In this document: positions 28,647-39,723 of the stretch, one piece after another
How positions within the stretch are numbered: position 1 is the first letter of the stretch
How the letters are laid out: each line of letters starts with the position of its first letter
NCBI RefSeq assembly: GCF_000335475.2
Contig: NZ_ANAH02000064.1
Location: 248,001 to 312,000 of the forward strand
Direction: 5' to 3'
Source: Cystobacter fuscus DSM 2262
GTDB taxonomy: Bacteria > Myxococcota > Myxococcia > Myxococcales > Myxococcaceae
Length of the DNA stretch: 64,000 bases
Translations under genes and position numbers: made by a program
The notes under the pieces: generated by a model
Database searches by the model: none
What the model was told of the DNA's origin: nothing
What the model saw: only the letters and a program-made list of their open reading frames with translations

Positions 28647-29711
28647 TCAGCCCGGCACGAGCAGCAGCATGTCCTTCGGGTGGTAGAGGGTCCACAGCGG
28701 CCCGGCCCGGAAGTTGAGTGCCTCCAGGACGACCTGGCGCCAGAGCGCGGGAATGGCGTCCTCTCCGTAGAAAGCGCCCAGCAGCGCTCCGGTGACGGCG
28801 CCGTTCACGTCCGAGTCTCCTCCCCGGTTGACGACGTCGACCAGCGCCGCCTCGAACGAGGGCGCGTGCCACAGCTCCCAGTAGGCCAGGCGGAACGCCA
28901 CGCGCACATGGTCCAGCTTGCGGTGCATGTGCAGCTCCGGCCAGTACAGCAGCGGATCGTTCTGGTTGGAGACCGAGAGGTCTTCCCGGACGTCGGCGGT
29001 GGCGGCGGAGATTTCCTTGACGAAGTCGCCGAGGGTGCGCCCGAGCTGCGCGCTCATCACGGCCAGCTCGCGCAGCGTGGCCTTGAACAGGTCCTCCTTG
29101 GTCAGCTTCTCCCCCGCGTGGAGCGCATGGGCGATGGACGCGTTGAGGGTGGCGCACGCGAGCAGACAGTGCGGATCGAAGTGCGTGAGCATGCTGTCGG
29201 CGAACGAGGCCATGGCACGCGTCGGGGCGTCCTTGGAGTAGAACACGCCGAGGGGCGCGGTGCGCGCCAGGCTGCCGTTGAGCGCCCGCTTGCGCCCATC
29301 CTTCAGCCACAGGCGCTGCGCGGCGTTCGCCTTGGGCAGGGTCGACTCGGCCATCTCGGTCAACACCTCCCGGGTGTAGTCGTCCATGCCCACGGCGTGC
29401 GGGCGCCACTTCAGGTAGCGGCGCATCTGGGCTTCCGTGTCGTAGGTGCCGGATTCCCGCAGGCCCCCGGCCAGGCAGCAAGCCATCTGGCCGCTCTCGC
29501 CCACCTGTCCCGGCTTGAGGGAGAACGGGCCTCCCCCGCGCATGTTCCGGTGGACTCCGTCGGACAGGCGCGGGAAGGCCGGGGCGACCAGCCGCCGGCC
29601 CTTGAGCGTGGTGCCCAGTGCGTCCCCGACGGCGAGGCCCAGGAGCGCGCCCCGGCCTCGCAGGCGTGGGTAGATGTCGGGAGGGGGGGCGGTGGGGCGG
29701 CGCGGGGGCAT
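28647..29711 (-). CDS. ADP-ribosylglycohydrolase family protein
   Basis: 354 residues from the ATG at 29711 (MPPRRPTAPPPD). An in-frame extension upstream exists but looks non-coding. ARH-fold signatures: GALLGLAVGDALGTTLKG at the N-terminus and GGDSDVNGAVTGALLGAFYG near the C-terminus, which carry the Asp pairs that hold two Mg ions. In the first motif the usual D-x-x-G spacing is kept. Such enzymes remove ADP-ribose from arginine or other targets (as DraG does) or cleave related N-glycosides. It is divergent from eno with 85 bases between. Confidence 0.9.
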   Translation of the reverse strand: MPPRRPTAPPPDIYPRLRGRGALLGLAVGDALGTTLKGRRLVAPAFPRLSDGVHRNMRGGGPFSLKPGQVGESGQMACCLAGGLRESGTYDTEAQMRRYLKWRPHAVGMDDYTREVLTEMAESTLPKANAAQRLWLKDGRKRALNGSLARTAPLGVFYSKDAPTRAMASFADSMLTHFDPHCLLACATLNASIAHALHAGEKLTKEDLFKATLRELAVMSAQLGRTLGDFVKEISAATADVREDLSVSNQNDPLLYWPELHMHRKLDHVRVAFRLAYWELWHAPSFEAALVDVVNRGGDSDVNGAVTGALLGAFYGEDAIPALWRQVVLEALNFRAGPLWTLYHPKDMLLLVPG

Positions 29712-29751
29712 GGCGGGAGAGGGGTGGGGGTGAAGTGTCCGCGAAGTGTAG

Positions 29752-31092
<1,341 letters not shown>

Positions 31093-31108
31093 GCCCAGGT
31101 CGACAACC

Positions 31109-31918
31109 TTGAAGAAAGGCGGAGAAGTGGCCGGCACGCAGCAACCCCGCATCCTGGTGTGTAACGATGACGGCTACTTCTCCGAGGGGCTCAGGGCCCT
31201 GGTGGACGCGGTCAGTCCCCTGGGCGAGGTGTGGGTGGTGGCGCCCGACCGCGAGCAGAGCGCGGCCTCGCACGCCATCTCCCTCTGGCGTCCCCTGCGC
31301 CTCACGGAGATCCGCGAGCGCTGGTTCTCCGTGGATGGCACCCCCGCGGACAGCGCTTATCTGGCGATCCATCACCTCCTGAAGGATGATCGCCCGAAGA
31401 TCATGGTGTCCGGCATCAACCACGGGGCCAACCTGGCCGACGACGTCAACTACTCGGGAACGGTGGCGGCCGCCCGCGAGGCGGCGCTGCTGGGCATTCC
31501 CTCCATCGCCTTCAGCCTGGTGTCGCGCGCCCCGTTCGATTTCACGCACGCGGCGCGCTTCGCCCGCTCGCTGGTGGCCGCCGCGCTCGCCCAGCCCCAG
31601 CTGCCCCCCCGGATGCTCTTGAGCGTCAACGTGCCCTCGGGCGAGCCCCGGGGCTACGCCATCACCCGCCTCGGCCGGCACTCGTACGGCTATGACGTGG
31701 TGGAGAAGGAAGACCCGCGCGGCCGCAAGTACTACTGGATCGGCGGCAGCACCTACGCGCACGAGGACCTGCCCGGCAGCGACTGCAACGCCGTGCACGA
31801 CGAGCGCCTCATCTCCGTCACACCTCTCAACTTCGAGCTCACCGACACCCCCATGCTGAAGGACCTCTCGGGCTGGACCCTCGAGGGCTTCCCGGGCGCG
31901 GGCAGGGGAGGGGATTGA
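31109..31918 (+). CDS. surE: 5'/3'-nucleotidase SurE
   Basis: 269 residues from a TTG; a GTG at 31127 is an alternative start and gives the more usual N-terminus. SurE motifs: ILVCNDDGYFSEGL (metal-binding DD), VVAPDREQSAASHAIS, MVSGINHGANLADDVNYSG and TVAAAREAALLGIPSIAFS. It is a divalent-metal nucleoside monophosphatase/exopolyphosphatase linked to survival in stationary phase. It is followed, with overlapping stop and start (TTGA), by an NlpD-like gene, the same surE-nlpD order kept in many proteobacteria. Confidence 0.95.
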   Translation: MKKGGEVAGTQQPRILVCNDDGYFSEGLRALVDAVSPLGEVWVVAPDREQSAASHAISLWRPLRLTEIRERWFSVDGTPADSAYLAIHHLLKDDRPKIMVSGINHGANLADDVNYSGTVAAAREAALLGIPSIAFSLVSRAPFDFTHAARFARSLVAAALAQPQLPPRMLLSVNVPSGEPRGYAITRLGRHSYGYDVVEKEDPRGRKYYWIGGSTYAHEDLPGSDCNAVHDERLISVTPLNFELTDTPMLKDLSGWTLEGFPGAGRGGD

Positions 31919-32808
31919 GGTTGCGGGGCGCGGCGGCCAGTCCGGCACTGCTCGCGCTGTTCGCGCTCCTGACGGCCTCTGGCTGCGCCGTGGTGCCCTC
32001 GTCCGTGCGCCCCTCCGACGCGCGCTCCTCCGCCGTGCCTCCCATCGAGCTCGCCGAGCTGCACGAGCCCCACCCGGAGCTGGAGCTCGTCTCCGAGCCC
32101 CCCGTGCCCTCCTCGCGCACCCACACGGTGGCCCCGGGCGAGACGCTCTACCGCATCGCCGTCAACCACCAACTGAGCGTGGAGCAGCTCGCCACGGCCA
32201 ATGGCATCAAGGATCCGCGCACGCTCTCCGTGGGCCAGGAGCTGGTGATTCCCGGTGCCGCCCGGCCCATTCCCGTGGCCACCGAGTCCTCGCCGCCGCC
32301 CGCGCGCCCGCCCTCGACGTCCAGCCCCACCGCGTCGTCCCGGGGGCCCCTCGTCTCGTCGCCGTCGCGCCGCCCGGCGGGTCGACCCCTGCCCCAGAAG
32401 CCTCCCAAGCCCGTCCCGGAGACGAAGGGCACGCTGGATTGGCCCCTGCGCGGTGTCCTCTACGCGCGCTTCGGCAAGAAGGGCCGCGAGCCCCATGACG
32501 GCATCGACCTGGCGGTCCCCGTGGGCACTCCGGTGAAGACCGCCCAGGAGGGCGAGGTGCTGTACGCGGGGGAACAGCGCGGCTACGGCCTCATCATCAT
32601 CATCCAGCACTCCGCGCGCCTCATCACGCTCTACGCGCACAACCGCGACCTGCGCGTGCGCACCGGCCAGAAGGTGCGCCGCGGGCAGGTGCTCGCCATG
32701 GTGGGAGAGTCGGGCAAGACGAGCGGCCCCCAGCTGCACTTCGAGGTGCGCGTGGATGGCAAGCCGGTGGATCCGCTCGACTACCTGGGCGCGCTACCCT
32801 CCTCGTGA
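31915..32808 (+). CDS. NlpD-like lipoprotein: LysM plus degenerate LytM/M23 domain
   Basis: 297 residues from a TTG overlapping the surE stop (a second TTG six bases on is possible). Lipoprotein signal with lipobox TASGC. One LysM domain (THTVAPGETLYRIAVNHQLS) binds peptidoglycan. After a Ser/Pro linker comes an M23 domain: PHDGIDLAVP (HxxxD zinc ligands), LYAHNRDL, and GPQLHFEV where active enzymes have PHLHFE. The first His of the HxH pair is Gln, so hydrolysis is unlikely. This is the NlpD/EnvC pattern: an outer-membrane activator of cell-separation amidases rather than an enzyme. Confidence 0.9.
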   Translation: MRLRGAAASPALLALFALLTASGCAVVPSSVRPSDARSSAVPPIELAELHEPHPELELVSEPPVPSSRTHTVAPGETLYRIAVNHQLSVEQLATANGIKDPRTLSVGQELVIPGAARPIPVATESSPPPARPPSTSSPTASSRGPLVSSPSRRPAGRPLPQKPPKPVPETKGTLDWPLRGVLYARFGKKGREPHDGIDLAVPVGTPVKTAQEGEVLYAGEQRGYGLIIIIQHSARLITLYAHNRDLRVRTGQKVRRGQVLAMVGESGKTSGPQLHFEVRVDGKPVDPLDYLGALPSS

Positions 32809-32887
32809 GTCTCATGTGAGTCCGATGATGGACCGAACGGGCGGGGCGCCTCGCTCCGTGCCCCATCCGGAAGCGTCTGGCACTAGA

Positions 32888-33922
32888 GTGGCGCGCGTGT
32901 GCCGTTTCCCGCTGCTGCTCCTCCTGCTCCTGCTCGCCCCGGCCGTCCACGCCCGGCCCGCCTCCGAGTCCCCGGCGCCTCCCGCCCCCGAGGCGGAGAC
33001 TCCCGCGCCCATGCGCCTCGTGCTCCTGCCCCTCAAGGCCGACGCGGATGCACGCGAGGATGCTCCTGGCCTGACGGCGCTCATGGCGAGCCGGCTCGCC
33101 GAGTCCCCCCGCCTCGCGGTGTCCACCGAGTCGGATGTCCAGGCCGTGCGCACCGCGGGTGCGTGCGCGGATGGCTCGTGCGAGCAGGAAGCCGCGCGCG
33201 CCACCAAGGCCCGCTACGTCGTCACCGGCCGGCTCGATGCCTTCGGCTCGCGCTTCCTGCTCACCGCCACCCTGGTGGACTCGGAGAGCGGGCGTGCCCT
33301 GCTCCGGCCCCGCGCCGAGGTGGCCGCCCGCGAGGCCCTGCCTCGCGCCGCCGTGTCCCTGGCGGATCAGATCCTCGCCACGCTCGTGCCGGACCCCAAC
33401 GCGCGTGCCACGTCGCCCGTACCCGAGGAATCCCGCCCGAGCCAGGGCTCGTTTCTCGCTGGCGTGCGCATCAACAACAGCCTCATCTCCAACCTCTCCT
33501 CGTTCAACCCCGGCGGTGACGTGGAGCTCGGCTACCAGTTCCATCCCGAGTGGGTGGTGTTCGGCCAACTGGGCCTCACCTTCGTCACCTCCACGCAGAC
33601 GGGCTCCAAGGGCGGCCTCAACGTGGTGCCCGGCGTGCTCGGGCTGCGCCACTACCACGGCATCGAGAACCCCCTGCGTCCGTACTGGGGTCTGGGGCTG
33701 GGCGTGCAACTGTCCTTCGGCGAGTTCGGCATCTTCCGGCAGACGGGCCCGTTGCCCACCGTCATCGGGTTCGTGGGCCTCGAGTACCTCTTCTTCAATC
33801 ACCTCGGCGTGCAGCTCGAGGCCTCCACCAACATCGCCCAGGCGGCGCTCGGCCTGACGGACGGGGGGCTGGGCAGTGGCCTCAACCTCGATCTCAACGC
33901 CGGCATCGTCTGGCACTTCTGA
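32888..33922 (+). CDS. Outer-membrane beta-barrel protein with periplasmic FlgO-like domain
   Basis: About 344 residues from a GTG at 32888 (a second GTG at 32897). Signal peptide with a Leu run (RFPLLLLLLLLAPAVHA). Residues about 35-165 form an alpha/beta module (LVLLPLKADADARED, SPRLAVSTESDVQAV, YVVTGRLDAFGSRFLL) like the GNA1162/FlgO type found in many myxobacterial proteins. The last 180 residues alternate polar and aromatic strands (GGDVELGYQFHPEWVVFGQ) and end in a C-terminal aromatic, GIVWHF, the usual barrel-insertion signal. Cargo or function unknown. Confidence 0.75.
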   Translation: MARVCRFPLLLLLLLLAPAVHARPASESPAPPAPEAETPAPMRLVLLPLKADADAREDAPGLTALMASRLAESPRLAVSTESDVQAVRTAGACADGSCEQEAARATKARYVVTGRLDAFGSRFLLTATLVDSESGRALLRPRAEVAAREALPRAAVSLADQILATLVPDPNARATSPVPEESRPSQGSFLAGVRINNSLISNLSSFNPGGDVELGYQFHPEWVVFGQLGLTFVTSTQTGSKGGLNVVPGVLGLRHYHGIENPLRPYWGLGLGVQLSFGEFGIFRQTGPLPTVIGFVGLEYLFFNHLGVQLEASTNIAQAALGLTDGGLGSGLNLDLNAGIVWHF

Positions 33923-33941
33923 GCCTGGAGCCCACCCTCCC

Positions 33942-35081
33942 ATGCATCCGCGCTGGCGCGTCCTGTCCCTGCTCGTCCTCCTGCTCGCGGGCTGCGAGGA
34001 CGGCCCTCCCAAGCCCGGCCCCAAGGAGCGGGCGGAGGGCTACTACATCAAGGGCACCACCGAGTACCTCCAGGGCAACTTCGAGCAGGCCCTGGCCTCC
34101 TTCGCCTCCATGAAGGAGCTGTCCCCGGACGACCCCCGCCTGCCCGCCGCCATCGGCGAGGTCTACCTGTCCATGGGCAAGCTCAACGAGGCGCTCGCCC
34201 AGTTCCAGCTCGCCCTCCAGCGCGATCCCAAGCGCTCCACCAACTGGAGCCGGGTGGGCTTCATCCACGCCCAGCTCGGTCACACCGAGGAGGCCCAGAG
34301 CGCCCTGCGCAAGGCCCTGGCCATCTACCCCCGGGACTTCAACGCCCTGGAGCAGCTCGGGGAGTTGGATTTCAAGCGCGGCGAGAAGGACTCCGCCGTG
34401 AAGCACTTCCTGCTCGCGGCCGACGCGAGCCCGGATGCCAGCAAGGCCCCGCTCGTGCTGCGCGCCGCCGAGGTGTTCATCGCCGAGGGGCGCCACGCCG
34501 AGGCCCTGTTGATGCTCGGGGAGTGGACGGGCCCCAAGGGTGTGAAGGATCCGGCGTTGCTCTCGGCGCTGGGAGACGAGCAGGTGCGCGCCGGGCAACT
34601 GCTCCCCGCGGCCGAGTCCTACCGCGAGGCGGCGCGCCGGTCGCCGAGGGATCCCACGCTGTGGGAGCTCGTCGGGGAAATCTACACGCGCCTGGACAAG
34701 CCGGGCGATGCGCTCGCGGCCTACCGTGAGTCCCTGCGGGTGAAGGAGCGGGCCATCATCCACGTGGCCATCGCGCGCATCCACCTGGGCCGCGGCGAGC
34801 GCGAGGCGGCGGAGGAGGAGCTGGGCAAGGCGCTCGAGACGGTGTCGGGCTCGGACGTGCGCGAGCTCATGGAGCTGGCCGGGCTGCTCTCGACGCTCGG
34901 GCGCAAGCCGGATGCGCTGCGCATCCTCACCAACCTGAGCGCCGAGCCGGACCATGCCCGGGACGCGGAGCTGCAGCGGCGCACCGCGGCACTCGCCCGG
35001 GAGTTGAAGGACGAGGCCGTAGTGCGCGCCGCGTGCGCGCGCCTCGCGGGGGATGGGGGCACGCCAACGAAGTGCCCCTGA
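33942..35081 (+). CDS. TPR-repeat lipoprotein
   Basis: 379 residues. N-terminal lipoprotein signal (MHPRWRVLSLLVLLLAGCED, lipobox LAGC). The rest is a chain of about nine TPR units, for example GTTEYLQGNFEQALASFAS and NWSRVGFIHAQLGHTEEAQ. It begins 19 bases after the outer-membrane barrel gene and probably belongs to the same transcript. TPR lipoproteins of this size act as periplasmic or surface scaffolds in myxobacterial envelope complexes. No specific partner can be named. Its stop lies 9 bases from the stop of the convergent precursor-peptide gene. Confidence 0.88.
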   Translation: MHPRWRVLSLLVLLLAGCEDGPPKPGPKERAEGYYIKGTTEYLQGNFEQALASFASMKELSPDDPRLPAAIGEVYLSMGKLNEALAQFQLALQRDPKRSTNWSRVGFIHAQLGHTEEAQSALRKALAIYPRDFNALEQLGELDFKRGEKDSAVKHFLLAADASPDASKAPLVLRAAEVFIAEGRHAEALLMLGEWTGPKGVKDPALLSALGDEQVRAGQLLPAAESYREAARRSPRDPTLWELVGEIYTRLDKPGDALAAYRESLRVKERAIIHVAIARIHLGRGEREAAEEELGKALETVSGSDVRELMELAGLLSTLGRKPDALRILTNLSAEPDHARDAELQRRTAALARELKDEAVVRAACARLAGDGGTPTKCP

Positions 35082-35090
35082 GGGCGGGGC

Positions 35091-35258
35091 TCAGGCCCCT
35101 CCGAGGTCGTCTCCGTCCGAGGGGTACTTCAGCGTCTGCTCCTCGTCGTTGTCCGAGGGGTACTTCCGCGTCGCGTGCTGTCCGTTCGTGGAGGGCTCGG
35201 TTCCCTGCCCCTCGAGCAACCGCGCGAAGAAGGGTTTCTGCTTCGTCTCCTGCTTCAT
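35091..35258 (-). CDS. Microviridin-type graspetide precursor peptide with two cores
   Basis: 55 residues; ATG with GGAGG six bases upstream. The leader has KPFFARLLEGQ, matching the PFFARFLE recognition helix of microviridin leaders (MdnA type). Two core repeats follow: TRKYPSDNDEE and TLKYPSDGDDL, each with the T-x-K-Y-P-S-D plus acidic pattern in which Thr and Ser are esterified to Asp/Glu and Lys forms an amide. Microviridins are serine-protease inhibitors made by ATP-grasp ligases (MdnB/MdnC). No full ligase lies in the window; a possible degenerate ATP-grasp protein lies 3.5 kb upstream on the same strand. The frame is too short to be caught by length filters. The motif match is strong. 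Confidence 0.85.
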   Translation of the reverse strand: MKQETKQKPFFARLLEGQGTEPSTNGQHATRKYPSDNDEEQTLKYPSDGDDLGGA

Positions 35259-35417
35259 GGTGCGCCTCCGTGAGGCGAGGGCTCACTGTCTCGCCGGCCT
35301 GGGTGGATGAAGGAGGAACCCGGGGGGACGCGGGGAAAGTCGCCGCCTGGCCTCCACAGGCTCTCCCGCCTGGACGGCGGTCTGATGACCTGGGGGCACC
35401 CTGGAGGGAATGCGCAC

Positions 35418-36095
35418 CTACAGGCGGCTGGACGACGCGTACCCGACGAACAGCTCGCTCGTGAGGCGCGCGCTCTCTCCCTGCTCGGCCCGGCGGATGT
35501 AGTCGTTGAGGACGCGTCCCCCCATGCCCTGGTGCCTGGCATTGCGCAGGTTCATCCGTGCCCGTCCCACGCCCTTGCCACCCCGGTGCACGAAGACGAC
35601 GGTGCCATCGCGGGCCACCGACTCGATGACGCCCACGTGCGTCACCCCGTCGTTGCGCAGGCCATCGCGGTTGCGGTCATACGTCTCGCGGAAGAAGATG
35701 ATGTCGCCGGGCTGGGGCGTCTTGCGGTGCAGCGCCCCCTTGGCCTGGGCGCGCCGGTACATGGCGCTCGCCGCGTTCTCTCCCGTGCGGGTGCCGTGCG
35801 AGAGCAGCTCCACCCCCACGGACTGATAGGCGAGCCGCACGAGTCCCGAACAATCATCCGGGACGCGGTAGGAGGAGAGAGACGCGCCCACCAGACCCAC
35901 GGCACGCTGGGCCACCCGCCGACCCCGGGAGAGCGGCACGGCCTTGCGCTTCGTCTTCGCGGGCGTGGACTTCGTGGACTTCTTCGTGAGGGTGCTGGCC
36001 GCGGCGGACTTCGCGGACGCGCGGGGCGCCCCCAACACGGGAGGCGCGAAGAACACGCCCAGCAGGCAGGCCAGCAGGAGCGGACGACACGTCAT
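35418..36095 (-). CDS. NlpC/P60 cysteine peptidase, exported
   Basis: 225 residues from the ATG at 36095, where a signal peptide begins (MTCRPLLLACLLGVFFAPP). A basic Ser/Thr/Lys linker follows. The NlpC/P60 domain has catalytic Cys in PDDCSGLVRLAYQ, His in THVGVIESV and the third polar residue in VFVHRGG. Family members cut gamma-D-Glu-diaminopimelate bonds in peptidoglycan stems. It is the gene immediately upstream of the graspetide precursor (gap 159 bases) and downstream of a MacB-like permease, all on one strand. Whether it serves the wall or peptide processing is open. Confidence 0.88.
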   Translation of the reverse strand: MTCRPLLLACLLGVFFAPPVLGAPRASAKSAAASTLTKKSTKSTPAKTKRKAVPLSRGRRVAQRAVGLVGASLSSYRVPDDCSGLVRLAYQSVGVELLSHGTRTGENAASAMYRRAQAKGALHRKTPQPGDIIFFRETYDRNRDGLRNDGVTHVGVIESVARDGTVVFVHRGGKGVGRARMNLRNARHQGMGGRVLNDYIRRAEQGESARLTSELFVGYASSSRL

Positions 36096-36272
36096 GGCGT
36101 TCTGGACGAGCCCCCGCTTCGGCGATTCATTCCCACGCGGCGCGTCCCGGCGAGTCCCGCCCACCTGTCCATCAGGCAACAGGGCGTGGCCTCCATCTCC
36201 TCTCGCTTCCAAGGTAGGCACGATCCGCTCGTCACGCGAGAAACGGACCGTGGCCTCGTGCGCGAGGACGGC

Positions 36273-38717
36273 TCACTCGCCGCGCATGGCGATGATCGGA
36301 TCCACCCGCGACGCGCGCCGGGCGGGCAGCCACGTGGCCAGCAGCGCCACGCCACCGAGCAGCACCGAGAGCACGCCGAAGGTGAGGGGATCCCGGGCGC
36401 TCACGCCGTAGAGCAGGCTCTCCACGAACCGCGAGAGGCTGAGCGCCACGAGCACGCCGATGCCCACCCCGAGCGACGCCAACACCACGCCCTGGCGCAT
36501 CACCAACCGCACCACGTCGCCCGGCTGGGCGCCCAGCGCCATCCGGATGCCGATCTCCCGCGTGCGCTGGGCGACGACATACGAGATGACGCCGTAGAGG
36601 CCCGCGGTGGCGAGCACCAGCGCGATGAGGGCGAAGGTCCCCAGCAGCGCCAGGTTCAACCGCCGCCCCGCGACCGAACGCGAGATGATCTGCTCCATGG
36701 TCGCCACTTCGGAGATCGGCTGATCCGAGTCCACGCCGCGCACCGCGTCGCGCAGGGCGGACGTCAGGCCAAGCGGCTCCACCGACGTCTTCAGCACCAA
36801 CGTCGCCTCCTGGAACAACCACCGCTGGGAGAGCGGGTGGTTGTAGGGCAGGTGCACCTCGGGCAGCGGCTTTTGATCCAACCCCGCCTGCCGCACGTCG
36901 CCCACCACGCCGATGATCTCCGCGGAATCGCCTCCCAGCATCAACCGCCGCCCCACCGCGTCCCGGCCCGCGAAATGCCGCCGCGCCAGCGTCTGGTTGA
37001 TGATGATCACCTGCTCGCGGCGCTGGCCATCCTCCTCGGCGAAGTCCCGCCCGGCGAGCAGCGGGATGCCCAGGGACTGGAAGAAGCCCGGACTGGTGAC
37101 CCGGTGCTCGGCGAAGAACTCCTTGCCGGGTGGCGGAGGCGGCTCTCCTTCCACCGTGTAGTCCCCATTGGTCCAGGCGTCCTGGATGGGCAGCAGCGAG
37201 ATGAGGGCCGCGGACCTGACGCCGGGAAGGGCGCGCGCGCGCTCGAGCACCGGCTTGAGCAGGCGCTCGGTGAGCTGCTCTGGCGCGTACTTGTTGCCCG
37301 GAATGGGCAGGTGGGCGGTGAGCACATGGCGCTCGTTCAGCCCGGTCTTGGTCCCGAGCAGGTTCACGAAGCCGCGCAGCAGCAGCCCCGCCCCCACGAG
37401 CAGCACGAGCGAGAGCGCGATCTCCGCCACCACGAGCCCGTTGCGGAAGGCGTGCTGGGAGCGTGAGGCGGACGTCTTGGTGCCCGGTTGGGCGAGCACG
37501 GCGCTCAGCTCGCCGCGCGTGGCCTGCAGCGCGGGCGTCAACCCGAAGAGGACCGCGCTGCCCGCGGCCACCAGCAGCAGGAAGCCGAAGACGCGGCCCT
37601 GGAGCGTCAGCTCCCCGGCGAGCGGGAGCGAGTCGCGCACCAGGGGGCTCAGCGCGCCCAGTCCCCAGGCGGCCAGCAGCCAGCCCAGCACCGCGCCCAG
37701 CAGCGACAGCAGCAGACTCTCCACGAGCATCTGTTGGACGATGCGGCCCCGGCTCGCCCCGAGGGCGAAGCGCACCGTCACCTCCTGCTGCCTCGCGGCC
37801 GCGCGCGCCAGCAGCAGGTTGGCCACGTTGGCGCACGCGATGAGCAGCACGAGCAGCACCGCTCCCTGGAGGATGAGCAGCGCGGGCCGCACCTTGCCCA
37901 CCACCGTCTCCGTCAACGCCACGGCCGCGGCGCTGCGCCCCGTCTGCTGCGCGGGATACGCCTCCGCGATGCGTTGGGCCACCTGGCGCAGCTCGGTGTT
38001 GGCCCGCTGCGGCGTCATGCCCGGGGCCAGCCGCGCGATGACACCCAGGTAGTGCGAGCCCCGGTTGTCCACCCGGCCCTCCGCGGGCACGTGGGCAAGC
38101 CACAGCTCCGCCTGCGAGCCCGCCGGAAAGCGCACCGTGTCCGGGAGGATGCCGATGACCGTGTGCGGCCGGCCATCCAGCGACAGCGTCTGGCCCAGCA
38201 GCGCCGGATTGGCGCTGAAGCGGCGGCGCCACAGCCGCTCGCTCATCACCACCACGGGCGCGGCGCCCGGCTTGTCCTCGTCCGCGGAGAAGCCCCGGCC
38301 GAGCTTGGGGACGATGCCCAGCACCTGGAAGAGGTTGGCCGTGGCCGCCACCGCCTTGAGCCGCTCCGCGCCCTCCGGGCTCGTCAGGTTGCGGCCCTGC
38401 ATCTCGTAGGCGGCGATGCCGCTGAAGCCGCGCAGCTGCGCCGTCCAGTCCTGGTAGTTGGGCCACGACACCGAGCCCCTCCAGTCGGGATCCCTCGCCG
38501 GCTGGGTCTCGTAGAGCCGCACGAGCCGCTCGGGATCGCGGTAGGGCAGCGGGCGCAGGAGCACCGAGTCCACCACGCTGAAGATGGCCGCGTTGGCGCC
38601 AATGCCGAAGGCCAGGCACAACACCGCCACGGCCGTGAAGCCTGGGCTCTTGCGGAGCATGCGCGCGGCGAAGCGCAGATCGCGCGCGACGTCCTCCCAC
38701 CATTTGCTCAAACGCAC
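36273..38717 (-). CDS. MacB/ADOP-type ABC transporter permease (two FtsX domains)
   Basis: About 814 residues; the start is uncertain (GTG at 38717 chosen for a GAGG eight bases upstream; 38726 GTG and 38711 TTG are alternatives). N-terminal [19 protein letters not shown] and [19 protein letters not shown] are the ADOP signature. A MacB-PCD periplasmic domain, FtsX domain 1 ([20 protein letters not shown]), a second periplasmic domain and FtsX domain 2 ([18 protein letters not shown]) follow. Such duplicated permeases work with a MacB-like ATPase to drive export of peptides or lipoproteins. The nearest ATPase gene is at 42.05 kb, divergent. It lies 70 bases after the ATP-grasp-like gene and may be in the same operon. 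Confidence 0.9.
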   Translation of the reverse strand: MRLSKWWEDVARDLRFAARMLRKSPGFTAVAVLCLAFGIGANAAIFSVVDSVLLRPLPYRDPERLVRLYETQPARDPDWRGSVSWPNYQDWTAQLRGFSGIAAYEMQGRNLTSPEGAERLKAVAATANLFQVLGIVPKLGRGFSADEDKPGAAPVVVMSERLWRRRFSANPALLGQTLSLDGRPHTVIGILPDTVRFPAGSQAELWLAHVPAEGRVDNRGSHYLGVIARLAPGMTPQRANTELRQVAQRIAEAYPAQQTGRSAAAVALTETVVGKVRPALLILQGAVLLVLLIACANVANLLLARAAARQQEVTVRFALGASRGRIVQQMLVESLLLSLLGAVLGWLLAAWGLGALSPLVRDSLPLAGELTLQGRVFGFLLLVAAGSAVLFGLTPALQATRGELSAVLAQPGTKTSASRSQHAFRNGLVVAEIALSLVLLVGAGLLLRGFVNLLGTKTGLNERHVLTAHLPIPGNKYAPEQLTERLLKPVLERARALPGVRSAALISLLPIQDAWTNGDYTVEGEPPPPPGKEFFAEHRVTSPGFFQSLGIPLLAGRDFAEEDGQRREQVIIINQTLARRHFAGRDAVGRRLMLGGDSAEIIGVVGDVRQAGLDQKPLPEVHLPYNHPLSQRWLFQEATLVLKTSVEPLGLTSALRDAVRGVDSDQPISEVATMEQIISRSVAGRRLNLALLGTFALIALVLATAGLYGVISYVVAQRTREIGIRMALGAQPGDVVRLVMRQGVVLASLGVGIGVLVALSLSRFVESLLYGVSARDPLTFGVLSVLLGGVALLATWLPARRASRVDPIIAMRGE

Positions 38718-38787
38718 CCGTCGCACCTCGTCCCGCTGGACTCTAGCAAATCCCCGGGTCCCCCCCACCAGGCGGCTGGCGCCTGCT

Positions 38788-39651
38788 TCACCCGCGCGCC
38801 AGTGGCAGCTCCGCGGCGAGTCCTTCCAGCAGCACGTTCTGGAAGTGGGCCTGGCGGCAGGCCGCGCTGAAGTAATGCGAGAAGGAGGCGAAGGTGAGCA
38901 CCGGGCCATCGACGAACAGCAGGCTCTCACCCGAGAACGCGCCAAACGTCTCCTGGAGCGCGGGAACCAGCTCGCGCAGCCGTCCCTTCAACTCCTCGGG
39001 CAGCGCCTGGCCCGGGGCCAGCAATTGCGCGTCCCACGCCTTGCCGAAGAAGTACAGCAGCAGCGGCGTGCCCTCGGGCCTGTTCACCACGAACGAGTCC
39101 CAATGCACCGCGGGAGGCGCGTCCGACACCTTCCACGAGTAGAAGTCGAAGGGGCTCTTCCAGATCGGCCGCGTGAAGGGGGCGGAGTCGATGGGCTCGG
39201 GCCCATAGCCGTACTTGTACTCGGGCGTGCGCAGCCCGGGGACCTTCTTCCCGATGAGCTTCCACTGGCTGACCAGCGGCACCAGGTGGCCCACCGGCGA
39301 GCACACGCCCGGGGCGCCGATGACCTTCTTGTACCCGCGCAGCACGTGGTCGAGCGCGCTGGTGACGAGCCCCCGGGCGAGCAGCGAGTTCTCCCCCCCC
39401 AGGGCCTTCAGGGTTTGATCCGAGATCTCCACCACCCGGTTGAGGATGATGGGCTGGGCGGACGCGGAGCCCCCGGCGGTGGGCTGCTGGTGGTGGAACA
39501 GCCCGTCCTCGTCGCTGAACGTGGCGCCGCTGGCGCGCAGGAAGTCACTGACCTTCGAGCGCGAGATGCGCCAGGGCAGGCTCGGGCTCGCCTCCAGTGA
39601 ACGGGAAATCTGCTCTTCGACGGCATCGTCCGAGATGACAAGAATCTCCAC
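38788..39651 (-). CDS. Possible degenerate ATP-grasp (RimK/graspetide-ligase-like) protein
   Basis: 287 residues, no signal or membrane segment. The opening [19 protein letters not shown] is a Rossmann-like strand-helix as in pre-ATP-grasp domains. [13 protein letters not shown], then [19 protein letters not shown] and [13 protein letters not shown] resemble the 'xNRxx...NPxxxxxxxxKLxxLxxAxxxGLxVPxT' segment of graspetide and RimK-like ligases. Later, [16 protein letters not shown] and [15 protein letters not shown] are placed like the ATP-grasp strands, but the final E-x-N metal ligands are not seen. It is encoded 72 bases after a PDZ gene and downstream of an HExxH protein and a peptide gene. 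The assignment is a hypothesis. Confidence 0.35.
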   Translation of the reverse strand: MEILVISDDAVEEQISRSLEASPSLPWRISRSKVSDFLRASGATFSDEDGLFHHQQPTAGGSASAQPIILNRVVEISDQTLKALGGENSLLARGLVTSALDHVLRGYKKVIGAPGVCSPVGHLVPLVSQWKLIGKKVPGLRTPEYKYGYGPEPIDSAPFTRPIWKSPFDFYSWKVSDAPPAVHWDSFVVNRPEGTPLLLYFFGKAWDAQLLAPGQALPEELKGRLRELVPALQETFGAFSGESLLFVDGPVLTFASFSHYFSAACRQAHFQNVLLEGLAAELPLARG

Positions 39652-39723
39652 AAAGGCTCCAGCAGGCTGGCGGGAACGTGCCCGCGCGGTGGCTCCTGGC
39701 CAGCTCCCGGTCTTCCCGGGCGC

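Noticed and set aside
35307-37466. 719-codon plus-strand frame
   Set aside because: Antisense of the NlpC/P60 gene and the ABC permease.
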